Positions 1 to 8,139 of a stretch of 64,000 nucleotides of DNA are shown piece after piece. Numbering within the stretch: position 1 is the stretch's first letter; every line of letters starts with the position of its first letter. Under the pieces are notes generated by a model, which saw nothing but the letters and a program-made list of their open reading frames with translations, searched no databases and was not told where the DNA came from. The translations under genes were made by a program, and so were the position numbers. The DNA comes from Candidatus Brevundimonas phytovorans (GTDB taxonomy: Bacteria; Pseudomonadota; Alphaproteobacteria; Caulobacterales; Caulobacteraceae): contig CP119309.1 in assembly GCA_029203145.1 (NCBI GenBank), forward strand, positions 64,501-128,500, read 5' to 3'.

Positions 1-1097
1 GTCACCGAGGCCAGGGTCTGGTTCTCGGGCATGATCTTGACGTCTTCCTTGGCCTCGATGGCCTGGTGAAGACCTTCGGACAGGCGGCGGCCCGTCATCA
101 TGCGGCCGGTGTATTCGTCGATCAGGACGATTTCGCCGGCCTTGATGATGTAGTCCTTGTCGCGCGTGTAGAGGGTGTTGGCGCGCAGGGCCTGGTTGAC
201 GTGGTGGACCAGGCTGACGTTGGCCGGGTCATAGAGGTCGGTGGTGTCCTCGGCGAAGTGACCGCCGGCCTCCAGCATCTCCTCGATGCGTTCCGACCCC
301 AGCTCGGTCAGCAGGGCCTGGCGCTGCTTCTCGTCCAGATCATAGGTGGCCTTGTCGACGATCAGTTCCTTCACGATCGTGTCCACGATCTTGTAGAGGT
401 CCGAACGGTCCTCGGTCGGGCCCGAGATGATCAGCGGCGTGCGCGCCTCGTCGATCAGGATGGAGTCGACTTCGTCGACGATGGCGAAGTGGTGGCCGCG
501 CTGCACCATCTCGCGACGGTCATAGACCAGGTTGTCGCGCAGGTAGTCGAAACCGAATTCGTTGTTGGTGCCGTAGGTGATGTCGGCGTTGTAGGCCGCC
601 TGACGCTGGCCCTGCGACAGGCCGTTGACGATGACGCCGACCTCCAGGCCGAGGAAGCGATAGACCTTGCCCATCGTCTCGGCGTCGCGGCGCGCCAGAT
701 AGTCGTTGACGGTGACGACGTGCACGCCCTTGCCCGACAGGGCGTTCAGATAGACCGGGGCCACGGCCACCAGGGTCTTGCCTTCGCCGGTGCGCATTTC
801 GGCGATGCCGCCTTCATGCAGGATCATGCCGCCAGCCAGCTGAACGTCGTATTGACGCTGACCCAGCACCCGCTTGGACGCCTCGCGCGCCACGGCGAAG
901 GCTTCGTTCTGCAGCTTGTCCAGGCTCTCGCCGGCCTCGATGCGGTCGCGGAAGGTCTGCGTCATCATGCGCAGTTCGTCGTCCGAGAAGGCCTCGAACC
1001 GGGCTTCCAGGGCGTTGATCTTTTGCGCCTGGGCCTGGAAGGCCTTGACCTTGCGGTCGTTGGAGGAGCCGAGGATTTTCTTGGCGAAGCCGAGCAT
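1..1097 (-). CDS. secA: Preprotein translocase ATPase SecA, N-terminal part (cut by window edge)
   Basis: SecA is the cytosolic motor that drives unfolded preproteins through SecYEG. Translating the minus strand from the ATG at 1097 gives about 365 residues opening MLGFAKKILGSSNDRKV, a typical SecA start. The Walker A loop MRTGEGKT lies near residues 101-108, the SecA signature TYGTNNEFGFDYLRDN near 180, and the Walker B stretch VDEVDSILIDEAR near 205. The reading frame is open to base 1, so the C-terminal two thirds lie outside the window. It is transcribed away from the isomerase gene at 1371, and a good promoter match lies at 1258-1286. The family call is certain; only the 5' part can be judged. 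Confidence 0.97.
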   Translation of the reverse strand, partial: MLGFAKKILGSSNDRKVKAFQAQAQKINALEARFEAFSDDELRMMTQTFRDRIEAGESLDKLQNEAFAVAREASKRVLGQRQYDVQLAGGMILHEGGIAEMRTGEGKTLVAVAPVYLNALSGKGVHVVTVNDYLARRDAETMGKVYRFLGLEVGVIVNGLSQGQRQAAYNADITYGTNNEFGFDYLRDNLVYDRREMVQRGHHFAIVDEVDSILIDEARTPLIISGPTEDRSDLYKIVDTIVKELIVDKATYDLDEKQRQALLTELGSERIEEMLEAGGHFAEDTTDLYDPANVSLVHHVNQALRANTLYTRDKDYIIKAGEIVLIDEYTGRMMTGRRLSEGLHQAIEAKEDVKIMPENQTLASV

Positions 1098-1257
1098 GGG
1101 CGATCCGGTAAGGCGGTCGAGCGGCTGAAGGCTCTGGAACAGGAAGCGCCGCCGTCTGAAGGCCCGGATCGACAACGGTCCCGGCGACCCCCGAAATCCG
1201 GGGCGTGCGCAGGGGCCGCGCAGACGATCGAAAACCCCTCGACTTGGGCGCAGTCGG

Positions 1258-1286
1258 GACTTAAGCACCGCCCTAACCCCTGTCAA
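1258..1286 (-). promoter_or_regulatory. Candidate sigma-70-type promoter for secA
   Basis: On the minus strand a perfect TTGACA (1286-1281) is followed after 17 bases by TAAGTC (1263-1258). This would give a leader of about 150 bases before the secA ATG at 1097. The -35 box is strong and the -10 box imperfect. This is prediction from sequence only. Confidence 0.45.
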
Positions 1287-1370
1287 CGCGAGGGGCTTTC
1301 GACGGCTTGCTGCGACGGGCCTTCGGGTCTCTGTTTTTCGCCCCTTATCGCCTTTTGGCCGGAGCGCCCG

Positions 1371-2300
1371 ATGCGTCTTTCGCGCCCTGTTTTCCGAACC
1401 CTGCGGCCGGTGCTGGCCTCGGCCCTGCTGGCCCTGACCCTGACGGCCGCCTGCGGGCGCGGCGACGCCGAAACCCCGCCGGAAAGGAATGATCTGGTCG
1501 TGGCCCGGGTGCTGGACCGCTCGGTCTGGGCCTCGGACGTGCGTCGCGAAGCCGTGGCGCAGGGGCTGCTGGGCGAAGGCGAGCCGCTGGACGTCAAGTC
1601 CGAGCTGTTCCGCCGCGTGCTGGACGAGGTGGTCGATCAGAAACTTCTGGCCGCCGAGGCCCGCCGTCGCGGCCTGGACAAGAGCGCCGCCGCCCAGCGC
1701 CGGCTCGAGGCGGTGCACGAACGCATCCTCGGCGACATGCTGGTGGAATCCGTCGTCAGCGGCGCGGTGTCGGACCAGGCGGTCGAGCGCCTTTATCAGG
1801 AACAGCAGCGCCGGGCCCAGACGACGGAGGAGGTCCGGGTCCGCCTGATCCTGTCGCATACGAAGGAACAGGCCGACGCCGTGGTCGGCGTCCTGGGGCA
1901 GGGGGCCGCCTTCGAGGCCGTGGCCGCCCAGCGCTCGGTCGATGACGCCACCCGCTATTCCGGCGGCGACCTGGGCTATTCCACGCTCGACGTCCTGCCC
2001 GCCGCCTACGCCGCCGCCGTGCGCGGCCAGGCCCCCGGCGCCGTGGTCGGCCCGGTTCAGGGCGAGGGCGGCTGGGCCGTGCTGCGCGTCGAGGACCGCC
2101 GTCTGGAAAGTCCGCCGACCCTCGATCAGGCCCGCCCTCTTATCGTCCGCTATCTGACCTATGAGGGCGTGCGCCAGCTGCTGGAGCAACTTCGCGGCAA
2201 GGCCCAGGTCGAAGTCTTCCTCAATCCCGCCAAACCGGCGGCGCAACCGCCCGCCAGGCCTGCGCCCGCCGCCCCTCCCGCCGGAACCGTCGCCTCATGA
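1371..2300 (+). CDS. Parvulin-type peptidyl-prolyl cis-trans isomerase lipoprotein
   Basis: A 309-residue envelope protein likely to act as a periplasmic folding factor. The chosen ATG at 1371 gives a signal peptide ending in a lipobox (LTAAC, Cys about 25). The open frame continues upstream to base 66, but only as the antisense of secA. A SurA_N/PpiC-like N-terminal helical region (residues about 35-140) is followed by a rotamase domain (about 145-260) with the parvulin-like segments VRLILSHTKEQADAV and SGGDLGYSTLDVLP. The tail is rich in Pro and Ala. Its stop overlaps the argJ start (ATGA at 2297-2300), suggesting co-transcription with argJ. Subfamily (SurA, PpiC or PrsA-like) is not resolved. 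Confidence 0.85.
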   Translation: MRLSRPVFRTLRPVLASALLALTLTAACGRGDAETPPERNDLVVARVLDRSVWASDVRREAVAQGLLGEGEPLDVKSELFRRVLDEVVDQKLLAAEARRRGLDKSAAAQRRLEAVHERILGDMLVESVVSGAVSDQAVERLYQEQQRRAQTTEEVRVRLILSHTKEQADAVVGVLGQGAAFEAVAAQRSVDDATRYSGGDLGYSTLDVLPAAYAAAVRGQAPGAVVGPVQGEGGWAVLRVEDRRLESPPTLDQARPLIVRYLTYEGVRQLLEQLRGKAQVEVFLNPAKPAAQPPARPAPAAPPAGTVAS

Positions 2301-3673
2301 ACCGTCCGCCCGCCTCCAAGTCCGGTTCGACCGGCCAGATGATCGAATCCGCCATCGAAAAGGCCCTGGATCCCCTGGCCTCGGCCCTGAAGCGCGCCAC
2401 CCAGCCCGCCAAGGCCTCGCCCGGCAAGCCTGGCCTGATGATCTCGCCCCTGGCCGTGCCCTTCCCGACCATTCCGCCGATCGGCGGGGTCGAGATCGCC
2501 ACCGCGCGCGCGGGCTTCTACAAGCACGAGCGCGACGACCTCGTGGTCTTCCACTTCCCCGAGGGCGCGTCCTGCGCCGGCGTCTTCACCCGCCACAAGG
2601 TGGGATCGGCCCCGGTCGACTGGTGCAAGCGCCAGCTGGACGCCGACAAGGGCGGCGGCGAGGGGGTCAAGGCCCTGGTCGTCAACGCCGGCTGCGCCAA
2701 CGCCTTCACCGGCAAGGCCGGGGCCGACGCCGCCCGCCGCACCGCCGCAGAGGTCGCCAAGCGCTTCGACTGCCGCCAGCGCGACGTCATGCTGGCCTCG
2801 ACCGGCGTCATCGGCGTGGTGCTGGACGAGACCAAGATCACCGCCCGCCTGCCCGACATCAAGGCCGGTCTGAAGGTCGACAACTGGACCCAGGCCGGTC
2901 TCGGCATCATGACCACGGACACCTTCCCCAAGGGCTCCTACGCAGAATGTGAGATCGAGGGCGTCACGGTCAGGATCGCCGGCATCGCCAAGGGTTCGGG
3001 CATGATCGCGCCCGACATGGCCACCATGCTCGGCTTCATCGTCACCGACGCCGACATCGCCCCGCCGGTGCTGAAGGCCCTGCTGAACCTGCACGTCCGC
3101 ACCACCTTCAACTCGGTGACGGTGGACGGCGACACCTCGACCAACGACACGGCCCTGATCTTCGCCACCGGCGCCTCGGGCGCGCCGCGTATCGGCCGCG
3201 TCGGCGACCGCCGGCTCAAGGACTTCTCGGCCGCGCTGGACAAGGTCATGCTCGATCTGGCCCACCAACTGGTCAAGGACGGCGAGGGCGCGACCAAGTT
3301 CGTCCGCATCACCGTGGACGGCGCCGCCAGCCCCGCCTCGGCGCGCAAGCTGGCCAAGTCGATCGCCGACAGCCCCCTGGTCAAGACCGCCATCGCTGGC
3401 GAGGACGCCAACTGGGGCCGCATCGTCATGGCCGTGGGCAAGACGGAAGAAGCCGTGGACCGCGACCGCCTGGCGATCCACTTCGGACCCCATGTCGCCG
3501 CCATCGACGGCGCCCCGTCCCCGACCTACGACGAGGCCCAGATGAGCGCCTATATGAAGAACGCCGAGATCGACATCACCGTCCACGTCGGCTCGGGCCG
3601 CGCCTCGGCCACCGTCTGGACCTGCGACCTGACCAAACGCTACATCGAGATCAACGGGGACTATCGCTCCTAA
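2297..3673 (+). CDS. argJ: Bifunctional glutamate N-acetyltransferase / amino-acid acetyltransferase ArgJ
   Basis: ArgJ transfers the acetyl group from N-acetylornithine to glutamate, closing the cyclic arginine pathway, and may also make N-acetylglutamate. The protein is 458 residues. The self-cleavage site that frees the catalytic Thr is visible as PDMATMLGF, with Thr at residue 243. The KGSGMIAP segment before it is also typical. The ATG at 2297 overlaps the previous stop, but gives an N-terminal extension of about 47 residues before the usual ISPLAVPFPTIPPI start; an internal ATG at 2438 would remove it. It heads a tight run with the FkbM and mutT genes. Confidence 0.96.
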   Translation: MNRPPASKSGSTGQMIESAIEKALDPLASALKRATQPAKASPGKPGLMISPLAVPFPTIPPIGGVEIATARAGFYKHERDDLVVFHFPEGASCAGVFTRHKVGSAPVDWCKRQLDADKGGGEGVKALVVNAGCANAFTGKAGADAARRTAAEVAKRFDCRQRDVMLASTGVIGVVLDETKITARLPDIKAGLKVDNWTQAGLGIMTTDTFPKGSYAECEIEGVTVRIAGIAKGSGMIAPDMATMLGFIVTDADIAPPVLKALLNLHVRTTFNSVTVDGDTSTNDTALIFATGASGAPRIGRVGDRRLKDFSAALDKVMLDLAHQLVKDGEGATKFVRITVDGAASPASARKLAKSIADSPLVKTAIAGEDANWGRIVMAVGKTEEAVDRDRLAIHFGPHVAAIDGAPSPTYDEAQMSAYMKNAEIDITVHVGSGRASATVWTCDLTKRYIEINGDYRS

Positions 3674-3674
3674 C

Positions 3675-4454
3675 ATGTCGCGCATCAGCACCTTCTTCAA
3701 AGACGCCGGACGGTTCGGCCTGCGCGCGGCCTTCCAGGCCGTGACCGCCCGCTATGCGGCCGCGCCCGCCGTCATCGACCTGCCGCGCTTCGGCCGGTTC
3801 CACGTCCGGGGCCGCGACAGCGACATCGCCACCCTGCGTCAGGTCTTCGGCGAGCAGGAATACCGCCTCAAGGTCCCCGCCATCGAGGCGCGGCTGGAGC
3901 GCCGCTACCGCCAGATGCTGGCCGCCGGCCAGGCGCCGGTCATCATCGACGCCGGGGCCAATGTCGGCGCCGCCGCCCGCTGGTTCCATCAGGCCTTCCC
4001 CGAGGCGCGGGTCATCGCGGTCGAGCCGGACGCCGCCAACGCCGCCATGCTGCGCCTGAACACCGAGGCCTTCGCCGCCATCTCGGTGGCCGAGGCCGCC
4101 ATCGGCGCCGAGGCGGGCTTCGTCTCCCTGATCCCCGCCGACGCCGCCTGGGGCATCCGCACCGAACGCGCCGACGCCGGCCTGCCCATCGTCACCATCC
4201 CTGAACTGGTGGCGGACATCGAGAACGGCGTGCTGTTTCTGGCCAAGATCGACATCGAGGGTTTCGAGGAAGACCTGTTCGCCAGCGCCACCGACTGGGT
4301 GGATCAGGCTTACTGCGTCATCGTCGAGCCGCACGACTGGATGCTGCCGGACCAGCACACCAGCCGCACCTTCCAGAAGGTCATGGGCCAGCGCGACTTC
4401 CAGGTGCTGATCCAGGGCGAAAACCTGCTCTACGTCCGGCCGGAAGCGGCATGA
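3675..4454 (+). CDS. FkbM family SAM-dependent methyltransferase
   Basis: A 259-residue protein with an FkbM-type methyltransferase domain. The SAM-binding motif I is VIIDAGANVGAAARWF (about residues 89-104), motif II is VIAVEPDAANAAML, and the C-terminal IDIEGFEEDLF is the usual FkbM KIDIEG block. The substrate cannot be read from sequence; FkbM relatives O-methylate sugars, polyketides and other small molecules. The start lies one base after the argJ stop and the end overlaps mutT by four bases, so the gene is probably translationally coupled to both. Confidence 0.88.
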   Translation: MSRISTFFKDAGRFGLRAAFQAVTARYAAAPAVIDLPRFGRFHVRGRDSDIATLRQVFGEQEYRLKVPAIEARLERRYRQMLAAGQAPVIIDAGANVGAAARWFHQAFPEARVIAVEPDAANAAMLRLNTEAFAAISVAEAAIGAEAGFVSLIPADAAWGIRTERADAGLPIVTIPELVADIENGVLFLAKIDIEGFEEDLFASATDWVDQAYCVIVEPHDWMLPDQHTSRTFQKVMGQRDFQVLIQGENLLYVRPEAA

Positions 4455-4861
4455 CCGAGGCTGTCCCGACCGTCCTCGTCGTCGCCGTCGCCCTGATCGA
4501 CCCCGACGGCCGCGTCCTGATCGCCAAGCGGCCAGAGGGCAAGCAGCTGGCGGGCCTGTGGGAGTTTCCGGGCGGCAAGGTCGAGCCGGGCGAGCGGCCG
4601 GAACAGGCCCTGATCCGCGAGCTGAAGGAAGAGCTGGGCATCGACGTGAACGAGGCCTGCCTGGCCCCCTTCGTCTTCGCCAGCCACGCCTATGAGAGCT
4701 TCCATCTGCTGATGCCGCTCTATCTGTGCCGCCGCTGGTCGGGCGTGGTCATGGCGAACGAACACGCCGGGCTGGCCTGGGTGAAGCCGAACAAGCTGGG
4801 CGACTATCCCATGCCGCCCGCCGACGAACCCCTGGTCGCCTGGCTGCGCGACCTGCTCTGA
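4451..4861 (+). CDS. mutT: 8-oxo-dGTP diphosphatase, Nudix family (MutT)
   Basis: A 136-residue Nudix hydrolase expected to clear oxidised dGTP from the nucleotide pool. The Nudix box is complete, starting GGKVEPGERPE and ending RELKEELGI, with the metal-binding REL-EE residues. An N-terminal VVAVALIDPDGRVLIAKRPEGK and the WEFPGGK approach to the box match MutT proper rather than other Nudix enzymes. The ATG overlaps the preceding stop (ATGA). The gene ends tail to tail against the next gene, with no gap. Confidence 0.9.
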   Translation: MTEAVPTVLVVAVALIDPDGRVLIAKRPEGKQLAGLWEFPGGKVEPGERPEQALIRELKEELGIDVNEACLAPFVFASHAYESFHLLMPLYLCRRWSGVVMANEHAGLAWVKPNKLGDYPMPPADEPLVAWLRDLL

Positions 4862-5746
4862 CTATTCGCCGGTCTGCTCTCTGACCCCGAGCGCATCCGC
4901 CAGCCGGCTCTTGGCCGAGCCGCGTCGGGCGGGCTGCTGCTGGCTCTCGTGCGGGGCCCAGCCGGCCAGATGCACCATTTCAAACGTCGCCGGAATGCGC
5001 CCGTCGGACTCGGCGTGACGCTCGGCATAGAGTTGTGCGGCGCGGGCCAGAACCGCCCGACTCAACGGCCTGATCGGTCCCGCCAGCACATTGGTCTCGC
5101 CCATGGCGCGCAGGTCGCGCATCAGAGCGAAGGGATCGGCGTAGCGCACCGTCACCCGATCCACGTCCGAGACGGGCAGGGCGAATCCGGCGCGTTGCAG
5201 CAGACCGGCCCCGTCGAACCCGTCGGCGAAGGGGGAAATCCGCGCCTGCGCCCCGCCGTTGACCTCCAGCTCGGCCTCGGTCAGCACCCCGCGCAACTCC
5301 TTCAGCGTCGCCGCGCCGAACAGGCTGGCCACGAACAGGCCGTCGGGCTTCAGCGCCCGCCGGATCTGGCTCAGGGCGCCGGGCAGGTCGTTGGCCCAGT
5401 GCAGGCCCAGCAGGTTGACGATCAGGTCGGCTGACTGGTCCTCCAGCCCCAGAGGCCCGGCCCCCGGCGCGGCGCGCTCAGGCGTCGTGCCCACGGCGCG
5501 GACCTCGCCCACCCGCTCCCGCGCCACGCTGTCGGCCACCGCGCGCGCGAAGACGCCGGGATGGGGCGACAGGTCGACGGGCGCGTGAAACTCGCGCAGG
5601 ATCACTTCCAGGCTGTGGACCGCATTGTCGGCGGCGCGGACATGCAGGAAGTCGGCGTCGGGGAAGCGTCGGGCGGCGCGGCTCAGGCGCGCGGCGCGGC
5701 GGGCGGCGTCGAAGATGATCGGGGGACCGGAGGAGGGGGCGCTCAT
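4862..5746 (-). CDS. SAM-dependent methyltransferase-fold protein, NDUFAF5/BioC-like
   Basis: A 294-residue protein with a Class I methyltransferase fold. It opens IIFDAARRAARLSRAARRF, a feature shared with the alphaproteobacterial relatives of mitochondrial NDUFAF5, and carries DQSADLIVNLLGLHWANDLPGALSQIRRALKPDG in the usual motif IV-V region, written here across two adjoining segments. Motif I is poorly conserved. NDUFAF5 hydroxylates an arginine of a complex I subunit; whether this protein does so is only an inference. It diverges from comF, its ATG at 5746 sitting 74 bases from the comF start, so both may share one control region. Confidence 0.75.
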   Translation of the reverse strand: MSAPSSGPPIIFDAARRAARLSRAARRFPDADFLHVRAADNAVHSLEVILREFHAPVDLSPHPGVFARAVADSVARERVGEVRAVGTTPERAAPGAGPLGLEDQSADLIVNLLGLHWANDLPGALSQIRRALKPDGLFVASLFGAATLKELRGVLTEAELEVNGGAQARISPFADGFDGAGLLQRAGFALPVSDVDRVTVRYADPFALMRDLRAMGETNVLAGPIRPLSRAVLARAAQLYAERHAESDGRIPATFEMVHLAGWAPHESQQQPARRGSAKSRLADALGVREQTGE

Positions 5747-5819
5747 GTCCGTTCAGGATGGGGGTTGGCGGACCGGATTGAAAGACGGAACCGCCCGTAT
5801 ATCTCATGGCGCGCGGGGA

Positions 5820-6563
5820 ATGGCCAAAGACTGGGCTAGGGGGTTGCTCGACCTGCTGCTGCCGCCCATGGCCCACGACAGCCGTGAGGCCACGGCCTCG
5901 GCCGGCCTGTCGCCCGACGCCTGGAGCCGGGTGGTCTTCTTGGAGGCCCCCGTCTGCGACGGCTGCGGCGCGGCCTTTGAATATGACGGCGGCGACTTCG
6001 CCTCTGACCGCTGCCTGGCCTGTCAGGTCCAGCCCTACGCCTTCGCCCGCGCCCGCGCCGCCTGTGTCTATGACGAGGCCTCGCGCGGTCTGATCCTCAA
6101 GTTCAAGCACGGCGACCAGCAGCAGTTCGCTCCCCTGTTCGCCCGCTGGATCGCCCGGTCGGGCGCCGATGTGGTGGCCGAGGCCGACGCCGTGGTCCCC
6201 GTGCCCCTGCACCGCTCTCGCCTGCTGGCCCGACGCTTCAATCAGGCCGCCGAGATCGCCCGGCCCCTGGCCCGCACCGCCGGGCTCGACTACCTGCCCG
6301 ACGCCCTGATCCGCTCAACCCCGACCGACAGCCAGGGCGGCAAGTCGGCGCGCGGACGGCGTCTGAACGTGGAAAAGGCCTTCGCCGTCACTGCGGCCGG
6401 GCGTCGCCGGATCAAGGGGCGGCGCATCCTTCTGGTCGACGATGTGCTGACCACGGGGGCCACCGCCGAGGCCTGCGCCCGCGTCCTTTTGTCCGCCGGA
6501 GCGCGCGCGGTGGATCTGGCGGTCATCGCGAGGGTGCGAACTGCGCGCGAACCGCCTAAGTAG
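5820..6563 (+). CDS. comF: ComF family phosphoribosyltransferase-like protein
   Basis: A 247-residue ComF-type protein. An N-terminal four-Cys zinc-ribbon (CDGCGAAF and CLACQ, residues about 44-65) precedes a type I phosphoribosyltransferase domain with the PRPP loop ILLVDDVLTTGATAEAC near residues 205-221. ComF in naturally competent bacteria helps single-stranded DNA cross the inner membrane; in Alphaproteobacteria the role is little known. I chose the ATG at 5820 (MAKDWARGLLDLLLPP); the frame is open upstream, and an ATG at 5745 would overlap the divergent gene. It begins a same-strand run into grxC and the amidase. Confidence 0.88.
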   Translation: MAKDWARGLLDLLLPPMAHDSREATASAGLSPDAWSRVVFLEAPVCDGCGAAFEYDGGDFASDRCLACQVQPYAFARARAACVYDEASRGLILKFKHGDQQQFAPLFARWIARSGADVVAEADAVVPVPLHRSRLLARRFNQAAEIARPLARTAGLDYLPDALIRSTPTDSQGGKSARGRRLNVEKAFAVTAAGRRRIKGRRILLVDDVLTTGATAEACARVLLSAGARAVDLAVIARVRTAREPPK

Positions 6564-6593
6564 GGGGTTGATCTGAGTAATGGAGACTCTGAG

Positions 6594-6851
6594 TTGGCCG
6601 AAGTCGTCATCTACACCAAACCCGGTTGCCCCTACTGCGTCGCGGCCATGGGGCTGTTGAAGCGCAAGGGCGTGGAATTCACCGAGATCGTCGCCTCGAA
6701 CGACCCGGAAAAGAAGGCCGAGATGGTCGCGCGGTCGGGCGGCAAGTCCACCTTCCCGCAGATCTTCGTCGGCGACAAACATGTCGGCGGCTCGGATGAC
6801 ATCCACGCGCTCGACGCCCGCGGCGGTCTCGACCCTCTGCTGGCGGCCTGA
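6594..6851 (+). CDS. grxC: Glutaredoxin 3
   Basis: An 85-residue thiol-disulfide oxidoreductase using glutathione. The active site is the dithiol C12-P-Y-C15 within YTKPGCPYC, and the glutathione-binding TFPQIFVG (cis-Pro loop) and GGSDD segments follow. Translation begins at TTG 6594, placed eight bases after GGAG (6582-6585); the nearby ATG at 6580 is out of frame. The stop codon overlaps the start of the downstream amidase gene by one base (TGATG), so the two are probably co-translated. Confidence 0.95.
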   Translation: MAEVVIYTKPGCPYCVAAMGLLKRKGVEFTEIVASNDPEKKAEMVARSGGKSTFPQIFVGDKHVGGSDDIHALDARGGLDPLLAA

Positions 6852-7690
6852 TGAGCGAGCGGCTCGATGTGGCGCTGATCCAGACGCGGACCCCGGCGAC
6901 GGCGGCTGCGGGGTTGGCCCATGTCGAGCCGCTGATCCGTGAAGCCGCGGCGGGCGGGGCGACACTGATCCTGACGCCGGAGGGGACGAACTTCCTCGAA
7001 CAGCGCCGGGGTCTGCGCGACGCCGCCCTGTCGAGCGAGGAGGCCGACGTGGCCGTTCTCGGCCTCCGCGCCCTGGCCAATGAACTGGGCGTCTGGCTGC
7101 TGATCGGCTCGGTCCTCGTGCGCGCGAACGTCCCCGGCGACGACCGCGCCGCCAACCGTTCTCTGCTGGTCGATCCGACCGGGGCGGTGGTCGCCCGCTA
7201 TGACAAGCTGCACGTCTTCGACGTGGATCTGCCCAACGGCGAGACCTATCGCGAGAGCGCCTCGGTCCGTCCCGGCGTCGGCGCGACGGTGGCTGAAACC
7301 CCCTGGGGCCGGCTGGGCCTCAGCATCTGCTACGACGTGCGCTTCCCCCAGCTCTATCGCGCCCTGGCCAAGGCCGGGGCCTCGATGATCGCCGTCCCCG
7401 CCGCCTTCACTCGCCCGACCGGCGAGGCCCACTGGGAGACCCTGCTGCGCGCCCGCGCCATCGAGACCGGCGCCTTCGTCCTGGCCCCGGCCCAGGGCGG
7501 CGCGCACGAAGACGGTCGCCAGACCTGGGGCCGCTCCCTGGTCGTCGGTCCGTGGGGCGAGGTGATCGCCAAGGCCGACCACGACGAACCTTGCGTTCTG
7601 CACGCTGCGCTGGATCTGAGCGCCGTTCAGCGCGCCCGACAGGCCGTGCCTTCGCTGAAGCACGACCGCGATTTCGACTGGCCTCAGTGA
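6851..7690 (+). CDS. Carbon-nitrogen hydrolase (nitrilase superfamily; NIT-type amidase)
   Basis: A 279-residue nitrilase-superfamily enzyme with the full catalytic triad: Glu44 (LTPEGTNFL), Lys119 (RYDKLHVFD) and Cys160 (LSICYDVRFP). The YDKLHVFDVD and CYDVRFPQLYR blocks match the Nit1/Nit2 branch, whose members hydrolyse deaminated glutathione or omega-amides. Direct coupling to grxC fits a role in glutathione repair, but that is inference from context. The ATG overlaps the grxC stop by one base. Confidence 0.88.
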   Translation: MSERLDVALIQTRTPATAAAGLAHVEPLIREAAAGGATLILTPEGTNFLEQRRGLRDAALSSEEADVAVLGLRALANELGVWLLIGSVLVRANVPGDDRAANRSLLVDPTGAVVARYDKLHVFDVDLPNGETYRESASVRPGVGATVAETPWGRLGLSICYDVRFPQLYRALAKAGASMIAVPAAFTRPTGEAHWETLLRARAIETGAFVLAPAQGGAHEDGRQTWGRSLVVGPWGEVIAKADHDEPCVLHAALDLSAVQRARQAVPSLKHDRDFDWPQ

Positions 7691-7700
7691 TCGGGCCGCA

Positions 7701-8135
7701 ATGATCCGCTACGCCCTGTCCTGCGACCACGACCACGGCTTCGAGGCCTGGTTCGCCTCTTCGAACGACTATGACGATCAGGCCGCGCGCGGTCTGGTCG
7801 AATGCCCCTTCTGCGCCTCGACCGCCATCCGCAAACAGGTGATGGCCCCCGCCGTCTCCGGCACGAAGAAGGCCGCCCCTTCGTCTGACGCTGCGAAGCA
7901 GATGCGAGACATGATGATGCAGGCGGCGCGCGAGGTGCGCGATCACGTCGAGCAGAATTTCGACTACGTCGGCGACGCCTTCGCCCGCGAGGCCCGCGAC
8001 ATCCACGAAGGCCGCTCCGAGAAACGCGAAATCTACGGCGAGGCCACCCCCGCCGACGTCAAGAAGCTGAAGGACGACGGCGTGCCCTGCGCCCCCCTGC
8101 CCAGCCTGCCGCCCGACCCCAAGAAGGCCAACTGA
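7701..8135 (+). CDS. DUF1178 family protein
   Basis: A 144-residue conserved alphaproteobacterial/betaproteobacterial protein of unknown function. It starts MIRYALSCDHDHGFEAWF and has a small CPFC motif (residues about 35-38) that, with Cys8, could bind a metal. The middle region is helical and charged, and the tail holds a conserved CAPLP stretch. It follows the amidase by ten bases, part of the comF-grxC-amidase-DUF1178 run. Confidence 0.88.
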   Translation: MIRYALSCDHDHGFEAWFASSNDYDDQAARGLVECPFCASTAIRKQVMAPAVSGTKKAAPSSDAAKQMRDMMMQAAREVRDHVEQNFDYVGDAFAREARDIHEGRSEKREIYGEATPADVKKLKDDGVPCAPLPSLPPDPKKAN

Positions 8136-8139
8136 GCAC

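Noticed and set aside
66..1370. A 744-residue open frame on the plus strand running into the isomerase gene
   Set aside because: The first 1.3 kb is the antisense of secA plus the intergenic gap; the true gene starts at ATG 1371 with a lipoprotein signal peptide.
2159..3700. Minus-strand 513-residue open frame opposite argJ
   Set aside because: Its composition (Gly/Asp/Val/Ala-rich) is the shadow of a GC-rich plus-strand gene and no domain is visible.
5778..5803. Promoter-like TTGAAA and TATATC ahead of comF
   Set aside because: The spacing is only 14 bases and the implied start would lie almost on the comF ATG, so I do not call it.
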